A stretch of DNA of 5,515 bases from DATAYF01 sp036272735 (GTDB taxonomy: Bacteria; Chloroflexota; Ktedonobacteria; Ktedonobacterales; Ktedonobacteraceae), in contig DATAYF010000333.1 of assembly GCA_036272735.1 (NCBI GenBank), forward strand, positions 1-5,515, read 5' to 3'. The notes beneath the pieces were generated by a model. It made no database searches and had not been told where the DNA came from. It saw nothing but the letters and a program-made list of their open reading frames with translations. Below are positions 5,447 through 5,515 of the stretch, piece by piece. Position 1 is the stretch's first letter; the number at the start of each line of letters is the position of its first letter. The position numbers and the translations under genes are program-made.

Positions 5447-5515
5447 GGCTCTGCTCCTTTGGTTTTCTCTCCCCTTTCTATGGTAGCACCTATGAGGAAC
5501 AGAGCTCTAGTACTA

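Noticed and set aside
1..5515. CRISPR array, tRNA or rRNA genes
   Set aside because: No regularly spaced direct repeats, no cloverleaf-like segment and no conserved rRNA stretch were noticed on either strand.

Overview
The window looks like a stretch of an insertion-sequence-rich bacterial chromosome of moderate GC content, mid-50s percent by eye. Transposases of the IS5 and IS701 types, short non-autonomous repeats and soil-bacterium-like enzymes suggest a Chloroflexota genome, perhaps class Ktedonobacteria. That assignment comes from general resemblance of the proteins, not from a marker gene.

Left part (1-1149): one small P-loop NTPase/kinase-like gene on the minus strand (151-813) sits between two inverted arms of about 120 nt (1-120 and 843-962). 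By hand count the arms match at about 84 of 120 positions without a gap, and at 43 of the outer 50. The whole looks like a compact one-gene inverted-repeat cassette. The outer tip of the right arm is interrupted by a 112-bp MITE-like element (959-1070) with 22-nt terminal inverted repeats and a perfect 8-bp target duplication.

Middle (1150-2829): an intact cytoplasmic S41-family serine peptidase gene on the minus strand, with a strong ribosome binding site and an operator-like inverted repeat in its upstream region.

Right part (2830-5515): a pile-up of mobile DNA. An IS5-family element (transposase on the minus strand, intact DDE triad) directly abuts an IS701-family element (3713-5113, perfect 21-bp terminal inverted repeats). 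The IS701 transposase has all catalytic residues, but its frame breaks at an A6G5 run, leaving the conserved C-terminal tail in the -1 frame. After it comes the start of an alpha/beta-hydrolase (dienelactone-hydrolase-like) gene. Its similarity stops near 5389, where it runs into what looks like the 5' end of another transposase gene in the opposite direction (IS630-like, 5446 down to about 5384). The right edge is therefore probably a rearrangement scar.

The genes do not form a pathway. The P-loop gene and the peptidase gene are separate minus-strand units with their own start signals, and the rest is transposon DNA and gene remnants. No RNA gene or CRISPR array was seen. The most unusual object is the inverted-repeat-flanked P-loop gene cassette.
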